In this document: piece after piece, positions 1-9,498 of the stretch
Layout: every line of letters starts with the position of its first letter
Position numbering within the stretch: position 1 is the stretch's first letter
Origin: Clostridium estertheticum
GTDB taxonomy: Bacteria > Bacillota > Clostridia > Clostridiales > Clostridiaceae
DNA: 64,000 bases
NCBI RefSeq assembly: GCF_026650985.1
Contig: NZ_CP086239.1
Coordinates: 2,418,001 to 2,482,000, forward strand
Direction of reading: 5' to 3'
Position numbers and translations under genes: made by a program
The notes under the pieces: generated by a model
Databases searched by the model: none
What the model saw: the letters and a program-made list of their open reading frames with translations, nothing else
Told to the model about the DNA's origin: nothing

Positions 1-35
1 TGCAAATATCATGGTACCTAACCTTGATATTTGCA
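1..35 (-). terminator. Inverted repeat after the hexuronate cluster
   Basis: Perfect 11-bp arms (TGCAAATATCA and TGATATTTGCA) flank a 13-nt loop just beyond the last gene of the minus-strand cluster. It is well placed to end that transcript, but the window edge hides whether a U tract follows. Confidence 0.45.
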
Positions 36-50
36 ATGTTCAAATAAAAT

Positions 51-500
51 CTACACTAAAATCTTTACAACTACTTTTTTAACATGTTGGCTATTTCCGG
101 CATTAATAGTTGGCATATGGACATCTTCTGGTGCAAATATAGCAAATGTACCTTCATTCACCAATAACATATCTCCTTCACCTTTAAGGAAAATAACATC
201 TTTTTCTTCATTATATTCGCTACTTTCTTTCATTTCATTAATATAAGCATATCCTATTTTTTCTTTTCCTGAAACTACAAATTGTATATCGATATGTTTT
301 TTGTGTGCTTCCCATTTGCCCTTTTCAATGTCTTTTGTTTCATATTCGGAAACTACAACAACAATATTTTTCCCATCAATTTCATATTTACCTATCTCAA
401 GCTTTGCCAAATCTGTATTTTTAAGATATTTTAATCCCTTTTCAATTCTTTGCGATATACCATAATATTGCTCTGCATTACTTAATTTATTAATTATCAT
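51..500 (-). CDS. YhcH/YjgK/YiaL family (DUF386) cupin-like protein
   Basis: A 149-residue protein of the YhcH/YjgK/YiaL family, small beta-barrel cupin-like proteins that recur in sugar-acid operons (sialate, hexuronate, 2,3-diketogulonate). The segment around HKKHIDIQFVVSGKEKIGY and the later APEDVHMP motif carry the His and acidic residues typical of the family's metal pocket. It starts with ATG 7 nt after AAGGAG. It is the last gene of the hexuronate cluster, about 120 nt after the altronate dehydratase gene. Family members are proposed sugar epimerases or anomerases; the substrate here is inferred from context only. Confidence 0.8.
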   Translation of the reverse strand: MIINKLSNAEQYYGISQRIEKGLKYLKNTDLAKLEIGKYEIDGKNIVVVVSEYETKDIEKGKWEAHKKHIDIQFVVSGKEKIGYAYINEMKESSEYNEEKDVIFLKGEGDMLLVNEGTFAIFAPEDVHMPTINAGNSQHVKKVVVKILV

Positions 501-620
501 TTATTACTCCTTAAAATTTATTTTTTTGAAATTGCTTATATCCATTAACATTAATAACAAAAAACTAATCCCGTTATTGTCGTCATAATATCAGGCGACA
601 ACAACGGTAATTATGGAGAC

Positions 621-2108
621 TTATAATGTAACTCCACTCTTAAAAATAGCGAGTTCTCTAAAATTATTCTTTTCATTGTTTACGAGTTCTCCACTAGCTA
701 CTTTAATTATATATACTATAAATTCTTCATTCAAAGCATCTAAAGTCATATTTTGAGTTAGACTTCCAGCATTAAAATCAATCCAATGAGGTTTTAATTC
801 AAATATTTGAGTATTTGTTGAAATCTTCATTGTAGGTACAAAACTTCCAAATGGAGTTCCTCTGCCTGTTGTGAAGAGGACCATTTGACAACCAGCTGAT
901 GCTAGGGCAGAAACTGCCACTAAATCATTACCTGGAGCACTTAATAAATTAAGTCCTTTTTCTTTTAACGTCTCTCCATATTTAAGCACATCTACCACGG
1001 TAGCAGTACCTGCTTTTTGTGTACAACCTAAAGACTTATCTTCAAGGGTAGTTATTCCTCCCGCTTTATTTCCTGGTGAAGGATTCTCATATACCGGTTG
1101 ATCATACTTCATAAAATATTCTTTAAAATCATTAATTAAATGAACAGTTTTATTAAATACCTCTTCATTTTTTGCTCTAGCCATTAAAAGAGTTTCCGCT
1201 CCAAACATTTCAGGCACTTCTGTAAGAACTGTAGTTCCACCTTGAGCTACAAGGAAATCCGAAAATTTTCCTACAAGAGGGTTACCAGTTATACCTGAAA
1301 ATCCATCAGAACCTCCACATTTTAAACCTATTTTAAGTTCTGATAAACTACAGACTTCGCGCTTATCTGTCCTCATATTTTCATAAAGTTCTACAAGCAG
1401 ATTAGCTCCTTCTTGTATTTCATCAGAAACTTCTTGAGAAATTAAAAACTTTACTCTTTTTTCATTAAACTCGCCCAAAGATTTTTTAAAATCTACCATA
1501 GTATTATTTTCGCATCCAAGTCCTAATACTAAAACTCCACCATTATTGGGATGTTTAACTGCATCACCAAGTATTGTTCTTGTACTTATATGATCCTCAC
1601 CAAGTTGTGAGCAACCATAATTATGTTTTAATACTAAAACGTTATCTATAGATAAATTACCTACCATTTCTTTAAACCTATCGATAATTCTATCAGCTAT
1701 ACCATTTACACAACCAACAGTTGGAACTATCCAAAGCTCATTTCTAATGCCTACATTCCCATTTTCTCTTTTATAGCCATTAAAAGTCAAATTTCTATTT
1801 TTATAACTATTTTCTATAAGCTTTTGGTTAAAGGTATATTCCTTTATTCCATCTAGGTTTGTTTTTATATTATGAGTATGAACCCATTCTCCCTTAAAAA
1901 CATCAACAATTGAATGCCCTATAGGAAATCCATATTTTATAATATTTCCACCCAAACTAATATCCGCAGTAGCTATCTTATGTCCTCTTTTAACGTCTTC
2001 TTTTAATGTTACTTCTTTATTGCCTATGGATATAACTTCACCTTTTGATAAATCTTTTAGCACAACTACTATATTATCATTTTCATTTATCCGTATTACA
2101 TTTTTCAT
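621..2108 (-). CDS. uxaA: Altronate dehydratase (UxaA)
   Basis: About 495 residues, the full two-part UxaA architecture: an N-terminal SAF-like domain (roughly residues 1-80) and the large UxaA/GarD catalytic domain, with family signatures such as VLKHNYGCSQLGEDH, LGLGCENNT and KCGGSDGFSGITGNP. It removes water from D-altronate to give 2-keto-3-deoxy-D-gluconate (KDG) and normally needs Fe2+ or Mn2+. The chosen ATG follows GAGGAAATGCTT; an upstream in-frame ATG ten codons earlier lacks a ribosome site. It lies downstream of uxaB, with a hairpin in the intergenic gap, consistent with sequential steps of galacturonate catabolism in one transcript. Confidence 0.93.
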   Translation of the reverse strand: MKNVIRINENDNIVVVLKDLSKGEVISIGNKEVTLKEDVKRGHKIATADISLGGNIIKYGFPIGHSIVDVFKGEWVHTHNIKTNLDGIKEYTFNQKLIENSYKNRNLTFNGYKRENGNVGIRNELWIVPTVGCVNGIADRIIDRFKEMVGNLSIDNVLVLKHNYGCSQLGEDHISTRTILGDAVKHPNNGGVLVLGLGCENNTMVDFKKSLGEFNEKRVKFLISQEVSDEIQEGANLLVELYENMRTDKREVCSLSELKIGLKCGGSDGFSGITGNPLVGKFSDFLVAQGGTTVLTEVPEMFGAETLLMARAKNEEVFNKTVHLINDFKEYFMKYDQPVYENPSPGNKAGGITTLEDKSLGCTQKAGTATVVDVLKYGETLKEKGLNLLSAPGNDLVAVSALASAGCQMVLFTTGRGTPFGSFVPTMKISTNTQIFELKPHWIDFNAGSLTQNMTLDALNEEFIVYIIKVASGELVNNEKNNFRELAIFKSGVTL

Positions 2109-2182
2109 AAGCATTTCCTCACTTTCATAATATATCATCTTCGTAGCTATAATATTAACGGCTTTAGATGGAGATAGTATTT

Positions 2183-2208
2183 ATCCCCCACTAATTAAAG
2201 TAGGGGAT
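2183..2208 (-). other. Intergenic hairpin between uxaB and uxaA
   Basis: ATCCCC/GGGGAT arms continue inward as ACT/AGT after one mismatch, around an AATTAA loop. On the transcribed minus strand there is no U tract, so an mRNA processing or stability hairpin fits better than a terminator. A T-rich tail lies on the plus-strand side only. Confidence 0.4.
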
Positions 2209-2226
2209 TTTATTTTCTAAATGTTA

Positions 2227-3675
2227 TTAAAGAACTTCTTTAATAGCTTCTTTAATTCCATTTTTTTCAATGTTTAATAAATTATGTGTTACTGCTTCTG
2301 TTAAGCCTTTAACTTCATTTAAGTCCATTTTCCAAACTTTCTTGTATGCAAGTATTGTAGTTACAAGCTTTCTTAACCCTACTTCACTTCCATCACATTT
2401 ATCCCACTGAGTTTTATAAAGTTCTAAAACATCAACATCATCAGATAATTTGATTATTTCTTCTCCTCTTTTGCCTTTATAAAATTCCATAAGTGCAGCT
2501 AAAGAAAATACTAATCTTTTTGGTAATTCATTCTTTACTTTTACAAATTGTAATAATGAAGGTAAATCTCTTGTTTCATATTTAGACATTGAATTTAAAG
2601 AGATACTCATTAAATAATGTTTAACAAAAGGATTCATAAATCTTTCAAGAACAACTTTTGCATAATATGATAACTCTTCTTTAGGAAGATCTAATGTAGG
2701 AATTATTTCTTCATAAATTGTGTCGCGAATAAATTTACCAATTACTTCATGGTCAACAGATTCTGCAACTGTATTTAAACCATAAAGATATGATACTGGT
2801 ACGAGTGATGTATGTGATCCATTAAGTATTCTTACTTTTCTTGTTCTATATGGGGCCATTGCTTCAACGAACATAACATTAAGGCCTGCTTTACTTGCTG
2901 GGAATTCATTTTCAATCCATTTTGGTCCTTCTATAATGAAAAGGTGAAAATGCTCTCCAACAACAACTAAATTATCCACGTATCCAAGTTCCTCTGTTAT
3001 CTCTTTTATAGTATCTCTTGGATAACCTGGAACTATTCTATCAACAAGTGTTGAACAAAAAGTATTAGCTTCATTTATCCAAAGAGCAAACTCTCCTTCT
3101 AAATTCCAAAGTTTAGCATACTTAAGAATTATTTCTTTAAGTTTATCACCATTTCTGTCAATTAGCTCACAAGGAATCATTATTAATCCCTTATCCTTTT
3201 GTCCGTTAAAAAATTTAAATCTATTATATAAAAGTGCTGTTAATTTTCCTGGGAAACTTTTTTGAGGTTTGTCTTCTAGCTTATCGTTTTCATCATATGC
3301 AATTCCTGCTTCTGTTGTATTTGAGAATACAAATCTTAAATCTTTATTTTCAGCAATCTTCATATATTCATCATGCTGTGTATAAGGATTTAAACCACGG
3401 CTTATGCTATTAATTACTGAATGCTCTGCAATTGCTTTACCTTCGTTCATGCCTTGTAAGTATAAAGTATATAGACCATCTTGCTCGTTTAATTTATCTA
3501 CTAAACCATTTTCAATAGGTTGAACTACTACTACACTACCATTAAATCCTGCTTCTTTATTCATTTTATCAATTTGCCAATCAACAAAAGCTCTTAAAAA
3601 ATTTCCTTCTCCAAATTGAAGCACTCTTTCAGGATACTGTTTATATTCCTTATATGTCTCTTTATTTAAATTCAT
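2227..3675 (-). CDS. uxaB: Tagaturonate reductase (altronate oxidoreductase, UxaB)
   Basis: 482 residues of the mannitol dehydrogenase family, opening with the Rossmann segment [16 protein letters not shown] and containing the hallmark [11 protein letters not shown] region near residue 290. Its length and the [19 protein letters not shown] segment match UxaB-type tagaturonate reductases, which use NADH to convert D-tagaturonate to D-altronate. A strong GGAGGA ribosome site precedes the ATG. It lies 12 nt after a PfkB kinase gene and before uxaA, matching the pathway order. The larger family member in this cluster (6590-8206) is the likely fructuronate reductase, so the two probably split the galacturonate and glucuronate branches. 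Confidence 0.9.
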   Translation of the reverse strand: MNLNKETYKEYKQYPERVLQFGEGNFLRAFVDWQIDKMNKEAGFNGSVVVVQPIENGLVDKLNEQDGLYTLYLQGMNEGKAIAEHSVINSISRGLNPYTQHDEYMKIAENKDLRFVFSNTTEAGIAYDENDKLEDKPQKSFPGKLTALLYNRFKFFNGQKDKGLIMIPCELIDRNGDKLKEIILKYAKLWNLEGEFALWINEANTFCSTLVDRIVPGYPRDTIKEITEELGYVDNLVVVGEHFHLFIIEGPKWIENEFPASKAGLNVMFVEAMAPYRTRKVRILNGSHTSLVPVSYLYGLNTVAESVDHEVIGKFIRDTIYEEIIPTLDLPKEELSYYAKVVLERFMNPFVKHYLMSISLNSMSKYETRDLPSLLQFVKVKNELPKRLVFSLAALMEFYKGKRGEEIIKLSDDVDVLELYKTQWDKCDGSEVGLRKLVTTILAYKKVWKMDLNEVKGLTEAVTHNLLNIEKNGIKEAIKEVL

Positions 3676-3687
3676 TTTTATTCCTCC

Positions 3688-4635
3688 CTATCTTTCGATC
3701 GTTTTAGTCTTTCCAATAAATGCCATAAGTTGTTCATTATTTGGATAACCTTCCATGTCTCCCTTTACTAGGACCGCCATAGCTCCAACTCCATTTGCAT
3801 GTTCTGCGCATCCTCTTAAATCTAATTTGCTTAACATCCCCGAAAGAAAACCTGCAGCAAATCCATCACCAGCACCAACAGTATCCTGTGGGTTTTCACA
3901 TCTATATGAATTTACATATAGTTGATTTACTGAATCGGTTACATAACAGCCTTCTTTTCCAAGTTTTACAGCTACAATATTACATCCCATATCCATAAAA
4001 CCTTGTGCAATATCTTCAGGTTTTGTAAGCCCAAGGAGCATTTCCCCTTCATCAATCCCTGGGAAGATTATATCTGACTGTTTTGCAATTTCGAGTAAAA
4101 CTGGCACTGCCTCTTCCTGGTTCCATAATTTAAGTCTAATATTAGGGTCAAAAGACACCAAAACATTATTACTTTTTGCAATTTCTATAGCCTTAAATAA
4201 AGTTTTTTTGCAACTCTCAGAAAGTGCAGGTGTTATACCCGTAATATGAAGTATTTTTGTATTTTTAATATATGCTGCATCTAATTCCTCAGGCCTCAAT
4301 GTACTCGCTGCCGACCCTTTTCTATAATAATATACATTAGGATTAGAATGCATAAATCTTTCCTTAAATAATATGCCTGTATTTTTACCAGGCTCAAAAA
4401 TTACTCTGGACACATCTACGCCTTCGCCTCTTATTGTAGTTTGAATGTATCTTCCGAATTCGTCGTCTCCAAGTTTTGAAAACCAACCAACCTGATGTCC
4501 AAGTTTTGCAAGTGCTATTGCAACATTAGACTCAGCACCTGCTATAGATTTATTGAAATTCTGAACATATCTTAATGGCCCCGAAGAATCTGGACCAAAT
4601 AAGACCATAGACTCTCCAAAAGTAATTACATCCAT
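3688..4635 (-). CDS. kdgK: PfkB-family sugar kinase, probable 2-keto-3-deoxygluconate kinase
   Basis: A 315-residue ribokinase/PfkB kinase with the N-terminal substrate-binding segment (GESMVLFGP, AGAESNVAIALAKLG) and the C-terminal DTVGAGDGFAAG signature containing the catalytic Asp. This length and AGAESNVA are typical of KdgK, which phosphorylates KDG to KDPG. It begins 3 nt after the stop of a second PfkB kinase and its ribosome site lies inside that gene, so translation is probably coupled. Two kinases side by side in one pathway is unusual. One may serve KDG and the other a related keto-sugar acid, but sequence alone does not say which. Confidence 0.8.
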   Translation of the reverse strand: MDVITFGESMVLFGPDSSGPLRYVQNFNKSIAGAESNVAIALAKLGHQVGWFSKLGDDEFGRYIQTTIRGEGVDVSRVIFEPGKNTGILFKERFMHSNPNVYYYRKGSAASTLRPEELDAAYIKNTKILHITGITPALSESCKKTLFKAIEIAKSNNVLVSFDPNIRLKLWNQEEAVPVLLEIAKQSDIIFPGIDEGEMLLGLTKPEDIAQGFMDMGCNIVAVKLGKEGCYVTDSVNQLYVNSYRCENPQDTVGAGDGFAAGFLSGMLSKLDLRGCAEHANGVGAMAVLVKGDMEGYPNNEQLMAFIGKTKTIER

Positions 4636-4637
4636 AT

Positions 4638-5660
4638 TTATCTTTGCACCCTTCCAGAAGCATCACCGTTCATAAGTGTCTCTACTTCATCTTTTGATAC
4701 AAGATTGAAATCTCCTTCTACAGTATGCTTAAGGCAAGAAGCTGCAACTGCATATTCAAGAGCATCTTGATTTGTTAAACCTGATGTTAAACCATATATA
4801 AGACCAGCACCAAATGAATCTCCGCCACCAACTCTATCTACTATATGCATTCTATATTTTTTAGAACTATAGAATTCTTTACCATTATATAACATTGCAG
4901 ACCAACCATTATCTGAAGCAGAAAAACTTTCACGAAGTGTAATCGCAACATACTTTAAGTTAAATCTATCTGTAAGTTTTCTTGCAACTTCTTTATAACC
5001 TTCACCATTGATTGTTCCACCTGTTATATCTGTTCCTTCTGCACTAATTCCAAAGACTTTTTCTGCATCTTCTTCATTTGCTATAACTACATCACAGTAC
5101 TTAACTATTTCTCCCATTACTTTACCAGCTTTTTCACTGCTCCAAAGTTTTTTTCTAAAATTCAAATCACAACTTACCATAACTCCAGCTTCTTTAGCTG
5201 CTTTTACTGCATCTAGTGTTATAGCTGCACATTCATCAGATAAAGCAGGTGTTATTCCTGTAAAATGGAACCATTCTGCGCCATTAAATATCTCTTTCCA
5301 ATTAAAATCTTCTCTTTTTGCTTCTGCAATAGCTGAATAAGCTCTATCGTAAATTACTTTAGAAGGTCTTTGAGATGCTCCTTTTTCACAATAATAAATA
5401 CCTACTCTATCTCCACCACGTACTATCATACTAGAACTTACACCATATTTTCTAAGTTCATTTACTGCTGCTTGACCTATTTCATGTTTTGGTAGTTTTG
5501 TTACAAAGTATGCATCCTTACCATAGTTTGCAAGTGAAACAGCAACATTTGCTTCTCCGCCACCATAAACTGCTCCAAATTCTTTTGCTTGTGCAAATCT
5601 TTCAAAACCAGCTGGTGCAAGTCTAAGCATTATTTCACCGAATGTTATAAATTTTCCCAT
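4638..5660 (-). CDS. PfkB-family sugar kinase (second KDG kinase-type)
   Basis: About 340 residues of the PfkB family: GEIMLRLAP at the start, GGGEANVAVSLANYG for sugar binding and VDRVGGGDSFGAG near residue 285 as the ATP-site signature with catalytic Asp. Compared with its neighbour it has an insertion around residues 220-250, a form common among clostridial KDG kinases paired with KDPG aldolase. The ATG used here has an excellent AGGAGG site; an earlier in-frame ATG sits inside a hairpin. It lies directly after kdgA. It is a diverged paralogue of the next gene, and which of them is the main KDG kinase is open. Confidence 0.8.
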   Translation of the reverse strand: MGKFITFGEIMLRLAPAGFERFAQAKEFGAVYGGGEANVAVSLANYGKDAYFVTKLPKHEIGQAAVNELRKYGVSSSMIVRGGDRVGIYYCEKGASQRPSKVIYDRAYSAIAEAKREDFNWKEIFNGAEWFHFTGITPALSDECAAITLDAVKAAKEAGVMVSCDLNFRKKLWSSEKAGKVMGEIVKYCDVVIANEEDAEKVFGISAEGTDITGGTINGEGYKEVARKLTDRFNLKYVAITLRESFSASDNGWSAMLYNGKEFYSSKKYRMHIVDRVGGGDSFGAGLIYGLTSGLTNQDALEYAVAASCLKHTVEGDFNLVSKDEVETLMNGDASGRVQR

Positions 5661-5680
5661 ATTATTGCCTCCTATAAATT

Positions 5681-5705
5681 CATGGCACACCCTAGGTATG
5701 CCATG
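5681..5705 (-). other. Intergenic hairpin before the PfkB kinase gene
   Basis: Eleven-base arms (CATGGCACACC and GGTATGCCATG) with one mismatch and a 3-nt loop, about 20 nt upstream of the kinase start. There is no U tract on the minus strand, so this is more likely an RNA processing or stability element than a terminator. Confidence 0.45.
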
Positions 5706-5767
5706 TAGTTAATATCTTATTTATTTTTTATATATATTTTGTTTATTCATATGTAACCTAATTGTTT

Positions 5768-6412
5768 CTACGCTCTTGCTTTTTTAACTGCTTCAACAAA
5801 TTTAGCAGCAGTTTCAGTTACTAATTTGTAATCTCCTGTTTTAGCTCCACGAGTTAAATCTCCACCAGTTCCTACTGCTACTGCTCCTGCTTTTATCCAA
5901 TCTTTAACATTATCAAGTGATACTCCACCTGTTGGCATAAAGTTAGCTTGTGGTAATGGTCCCTTTAAAGAACTTATTATTTGTGGTCCAAAAACATTTC
6001 CTGGGAATACTTTTACTATTTCAACTCCAAGTTCTAGTGCTTCGATAGCTTCTTTTACTGTCATAATTCCTGGCATAACAGCAATTCTATATCTATTACA
6101 CAATTTTATAGTTTCTGGATTTAAGCTTGGGCTTACTATATATTTTGCTCCAGCTAAAATACATGCTCTTGCAGTCTCAGGATCTAGTACTGTTCCTGCT
6201 CCAATAAGTACTTCTGCATTATCTTTATATATTTCAGTTAATTCTTTTATTACGTCTATTGCACCTGGTACTGTCATTGTAACTTCAATTGCATTAATTC
6301 CGCCTTTTGTAACAGCATCTACAATTTTTACGCCTTCTTCTTTAGAGTTTGCTCTAATAACTGCCACGATTCCATATTCTGTTAATTTTTGTACTATTTT
6401 TATTCTTTCCAT
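5768..6412 (-). CDS. kdgA: KDPG/KHG aldolase (Eda)
   Basis: A 214-residue class I aldolase: EVTMTVPGA near residue 45, the GAGTVLDPE substrate loop, the Schiff-base lysine segment in GAKYIVSPS and the phosphate-binding FMPTGGVSLDN. It cleaves 2-keto-3-deoxy-6-phosphogluconate to pyruvate and glyceraldehyde-3-phosphate, the last step of the hexuronate pathway. The ATG follows AAGAGGTGTAAATT. It lies between the uxuB-like gene and the PfkB kinases. The length is normal and all signature motifs are present. Confidence 0.94.
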   Translation of the reverse strand: MERIKIVQKLTEYGIVAVIRANSKEEGVKIVDAVTKGGINAIEVTMTVPGAIDVIKELTEIYKDNAEVLIGAGTVLDPETARACILAGAKYIVSPSLNPETIKLCNRYRIAVMPGIMTVKEAIEALELGVEIVKVFPGNVFGPQIISSLKGPLPQANFMPTGGVSLDNVKDWIKAGAVAVGTGGDLTRGAKTGDYKLVTETAAKFVEAVKKARA

Positions 6413-6589
6413 AATTTACACCTCTTATTTTATATTTTGAATATACTATCTCACCATATTATAACATACCTCAAGCAATTTTTCTTAAAAATTCCAATAT
6501 TCTTTAAATAAATCTATCTTATTTGGATTTATTTCAGCTCACTTTGGAGCTTCCCACTTTTAAACCCACTATAACTCATACTTTATATT

Positions 6590-8206
6590 CTATATTTTAG
6601 AGTTACAGTATTTTTTTAATGTAAGACGAACAGCACCTTTACCATTACTCAATTCTTTAAAGTAATCTTCAATTTTTGCTCCTAGTCCTATTTCATATAA
6701 ATTAACACCAAAAATTGATTCATTAGATAAAATCAAAGTTAGATACTTATGAACATTTTTAGTTTCACCCATTTTAATGTTTTTTATTATATTTGTTAAT
6801 GATTTTAGCATGGGATCTGGACTTAATTCAAAACCATTTCCTGCGTCATCTATAGCCATTAGATAACGACACCATCCTGCTATAGCAAGTGGTATAAATG
6901 TTAGATTTTTAACATCTAAATCAGGATTATTAATATAAGCCTTAATGGTCTCACCAAACCGTATACCCAATTTTTGTGAAGTATCACAAACAATTCTTTG
7001 TGGCGTATCTGGCATAAATGGATTTGGAAGCCGTACCTTCATCACCTCATCTATAAAGTCTTTAGGAGACATAATACCCGGGTCCACAACAACCGGTAAT
7101 CCTTCCACGTATCCTATATTCTCTATTAATGTTACAAGTTCATTATCTTTCATCTCATCTGATATTTTATTATAAGATAATAAACATCCATAAATAGCAA
7201 GCGCCGTATGGAGAGGATTTAAGCAAGTACAAACTTTCATTTTTTCTACTTTATCAACAGTTTCTTTATCTGCATAGATAACACCAGCTTTATCAAGTGG
7301 AAGACGACCATTTTTAAAATTATCTTCGATAACTAAATATTGTGGCTGCTCTGCATTAACAAATGGCGCTATATATGTATTTTTCGAAGTCATAATTACT
7401 TCTGTATCCTCAATCCCAATCTCACTCAACATTTTTATAACTGACTCTGCAGGTCTTGGGGTTATTTTATCTATCATGCTCCAAGGATAAGATAAATTCT
7501 GTGTTACATAAGTTAAAAATTCAGATTCTACCATCTTATTTTCTGTCCAGCGTTTTGCAAATGTAGTTATAGCATTTTCAAGTTTTGTACCATTATGCGA
7601 ACAATTATCCATGCTCGCTAATGTCAATGGCAATCCTCCATTTTTAAATCTTTCGTAACATAATGCTGTAAGCTTTCCAATATAACTCGTAGCTTTTGTG
7701 GGTTCATTTTCAAAATCTTTATCAACATCTTTTAAAAATTCGCCATTACCATTTTTCAAGCTATATCCTTTTTCTGTAATTGTAAATGAAACCATTTTTA
7801 AGGTCTTAGCTCTAAATATTTCTTTTAATCTATTAAAATCGTGTAAATTGTTTCTATCTACACATAATGATTCTGCAATACTTGCAATTACTTTTTTTTC
7901 TAATGTTCCATCAGCTTTTAAAGTTACTAAAATACTTAGATTCTCGAATTTTTTATAACTTTTTTCAATTATTTCATAATCATATCCTTCAGCAACTATT
8001 ATGCCGGTATTTAATATACCTTTATTTAATAATTCTTGACAAATGACAGCCGGGAAAGCACGAAATATATTTCCTGCTCCAAAATGTAACCATTCAGGCT
8101 TTTCTTTAGTATCTTTTATCATCTTACCTATGTCGTACTTAGGCAATTCAAAAGCATGTTCTTCCCAAAATTCAAAATTCTTTAATTCATTTTGTTCAAG
8201 TTTCAA
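6590..8206 (-). CDS. uxuB: Mannitol dehydrogenase family oxidoreductase, probable fructuronate reductase
   Basis: 538 residues of the long-chain mannitol dehydrogenase family. The N-terminal LHFGAGNIFRAFPAVICQEL is the nucleotide-binding segment and TCLNPLHTALAIYGCLL carries the conserved N-x-x-H-T motif near residue 335. It most resembles UxuB-type D-mannonate oxidoreductases, which reduce fructuronate to mannonate with NADH. The start codon is TTG, seven bases after a perfect AGGAGG. The uxuA gene for the next enzyme is absent from this window. The substrate is inferred; a mannitol-type activity cannot be excluded. Confidence 0.78.
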   Translation of the reverse strand: MKLEQNELKNFEFWEEHAFELPKYDIGKMIKDTKEKPEWLHFGAGNIFRAFPAVICQELLNKGILNTGIIVAEGYDYEIIEKSYKKFENLSILVTLKADGTLEKKVIASIAESLCVDRNNLHDFNRLKEIFRAKTLKMVSFTITEKGYSLKNGNGEFLKDVDKDFENEPTKATSYIGKLTALCYERFKNGGLPLTLASMDNCSHNGTKLENAITTFAKRWTENKMVESEFLTYVTQNLSYPWSMIDKITPRPAESVIKMLSEIGIEDTEVIMTSKNTYIAPFVNAEQPQYLVIEDNFKNGRLPLDKAGVIYADKETVDKVEKMKVCTCLNPLHTALAIYGCLLSYNKISDEMKDNELVTLIENIGYVEGLPVVVDPGIMSPKDFIDEVMKVRLPNPFMPDTPQRIVCDTSQKLGIRFGETIKAYINNPDLDVKNLTFIPLAIAGWCRYLMAIDDAGNGFELSPDPMLKSLTNIIKNIKMGETKNVHKYLTLILSNESIFGVNLYEIGLGAKIEDYFKELSNGKGAVRLTLKKYCNSKI

Positions 8207-8290
8207 TTTGTTACCTCCTCATATCTACTAAATCATTTTAGAGTAACATTTGTTTATGATAATTAAATTCAATTGCAGCTTAAAGGAGTA

Positions 8291-9292
8291 TTATGTTAAT
8301 TTAGCAACAGAATCCCTTTTAATAAGCTCTGTACTAATGTATATTTTTTCGCCATCGTCAGTATTATTTTCTATAATAGATAAAAGTTTTTCTGCACCTC
8401 TCTTACTTATTTCAATAATAGGTCTTCTAACAGTAGTTAGCGCTGGTGTTAAATAATCACCCAGCTGCATTCCATCAAACCCCATAATTGAAATATCATT
8501 TGGAACATTAAGGCCTGCCTCAGCTGTAGCCTTCATTGCCCCAATTGCCATTTCATCATTTGAGCAAAATACCGCTGTTGGAATTTCACTTAAACAGAGT
8601 AACTTTTTCATGGCCGTATATCCACTTCCAATAGTATAATTTCCTTCAACTATATATTTGCTATTTATTTGTATTTTATTTTCAATTAATGCATCTAAAA
8701 ATCCATTTTTTCTTTCTGTAGTAGAATTAAATCCCTTTTTACCTTCAATTATAGCTATATCTTTATGTCCATTTTGTATTAGATAGTTTACAGCTTCATA
8801 TACACCTTTTTTGTCTGATGATAATATATTCACTATAGAACTTTCATCTATATACCTGTTAAGCACTACCAATGGTATTTTTTTCTCCATTAAATAGTAT
8901 ATAAAAGAATTATCGCTATTACTTTGACTCATAAGTATTATACCGTCAAATCTTTTGCGGTTAACAGAAGTAAAATCTTTATAATCATCAATTCCTCTAA
9001 CGACTATATTATAACTTTCTTTTATAGCACTATTAACACCACTTATAGTTTCATAAAAGAACCTTGATGAAGTTGCTTCACTAATAGTTGTAAAAATAAG
9101 TCCTATGTTATAAGATCTATTTAAAACCAAACTTTTAGCGCTATAATTTGGCACATAATTAAGTTCTTTTGCTATTGTCATTATTTTAGCCTTAGTCAGG
9201 TCACTTATAAAAGGACTGTTATTTAACGCTCTCGAAACAGTAGTATGTGAAACATTGGCAATTTTAGCTATGTCTTTTATTGTAACTTCCAT
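8291..9292 (-). CDS. LacI-family transcriptional regulator of the hexuronate cluster
   Basis: About 333 residues: an N-terminal LacI helix-turn-helix (VTIKDIAKIANVSHTTVSRALNN, residues 2-25) followed by a periplasmic-binding-protein-like effector domain with the usual CSNDEMAIGA and ISIMGFDGMQLGDYLTPALTTVRRP segments. The ATG lies 8 nt after AGGGG; an upstream GTG overlaps that site. It sits between uxaC and the uxuB-like gene, the classic place for a local regulator. A hexuronate or pathway intermediate is the likely inducer. Candidate operators with a central AACG core lie on both sides of uxaC. Confidence 0.9.
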   Translation of the reverse strand: MEVTIKDIAKIANVSHTTVSRALNNSPFISDLTKAKIMTIAKELNYVPNYSAKSLVLNRSYNIGLIFTTISEATSSRFFYETISGVNSAIKESYNIVVRGIDDYKDFTSVNRKRFDGIILMSQSNSDNSFIYYLMEKKIPLVVLNRYIDESSIVNILSSDKKGVYEAVNYLIQNGHKDIAIIEGKKGFNSTTERKNGFLDALIENKIQINSKYIVEGNYTIGSGYTAMKKLLCLSEIPTAVFCSNDEMAIGAMKATAEAGLNVPNDISIMGFDGMQLGDYLTPALTTVRRPIIEISKRGAEKLLSIIENNTDDGEKIYISTELIKRDSVAKLT

Positions 9293-9337
9293 TATTAACA
9301 CCCCTATGCACCTATATATACTTATAAAAAGAATATA

Positions 9338-9391
9338 GGAAACGATTTAACTCAACATTTATTATTTACTTAATTGTTTATAACGCTTCCC
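9338..9391 (-). promoter_or_regulatory. Candidate LacI-type operators upstream of the regulator gene
   Basis: Two AACG-centred sites, GGAAACGATTTAAC (9338-9351) and TTATAACGCTTCCC (about 9378-9391), lie in the 200-nt gap between uxaC and the LacI gene. The first shares 11 of 14 bases with a site upstream of uxaC when read on the opposite strand. They resemble operators of LacI-family regulators (central CG with AT-rich flanks). Function is inferred. Confidence 0.35.
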
Positions 9392-9498
9392 ATATTCAAA
9401 GTATATAAGTTGCACTAACCTTATGTCAAATATCCCTGTAGTCTTTCTTGTTTGAAAAATAGCTAACAAACAACAATGTTATATTTTAATTATTTACA

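Noticed and set aside
5008-5340. Open frame of 110 residues on the plus strand inside the PfkB kinase gene
   Set aside because: It is antisense to a well-supported gene, has no ribosome site and has composition expected of a reversed coding strand.
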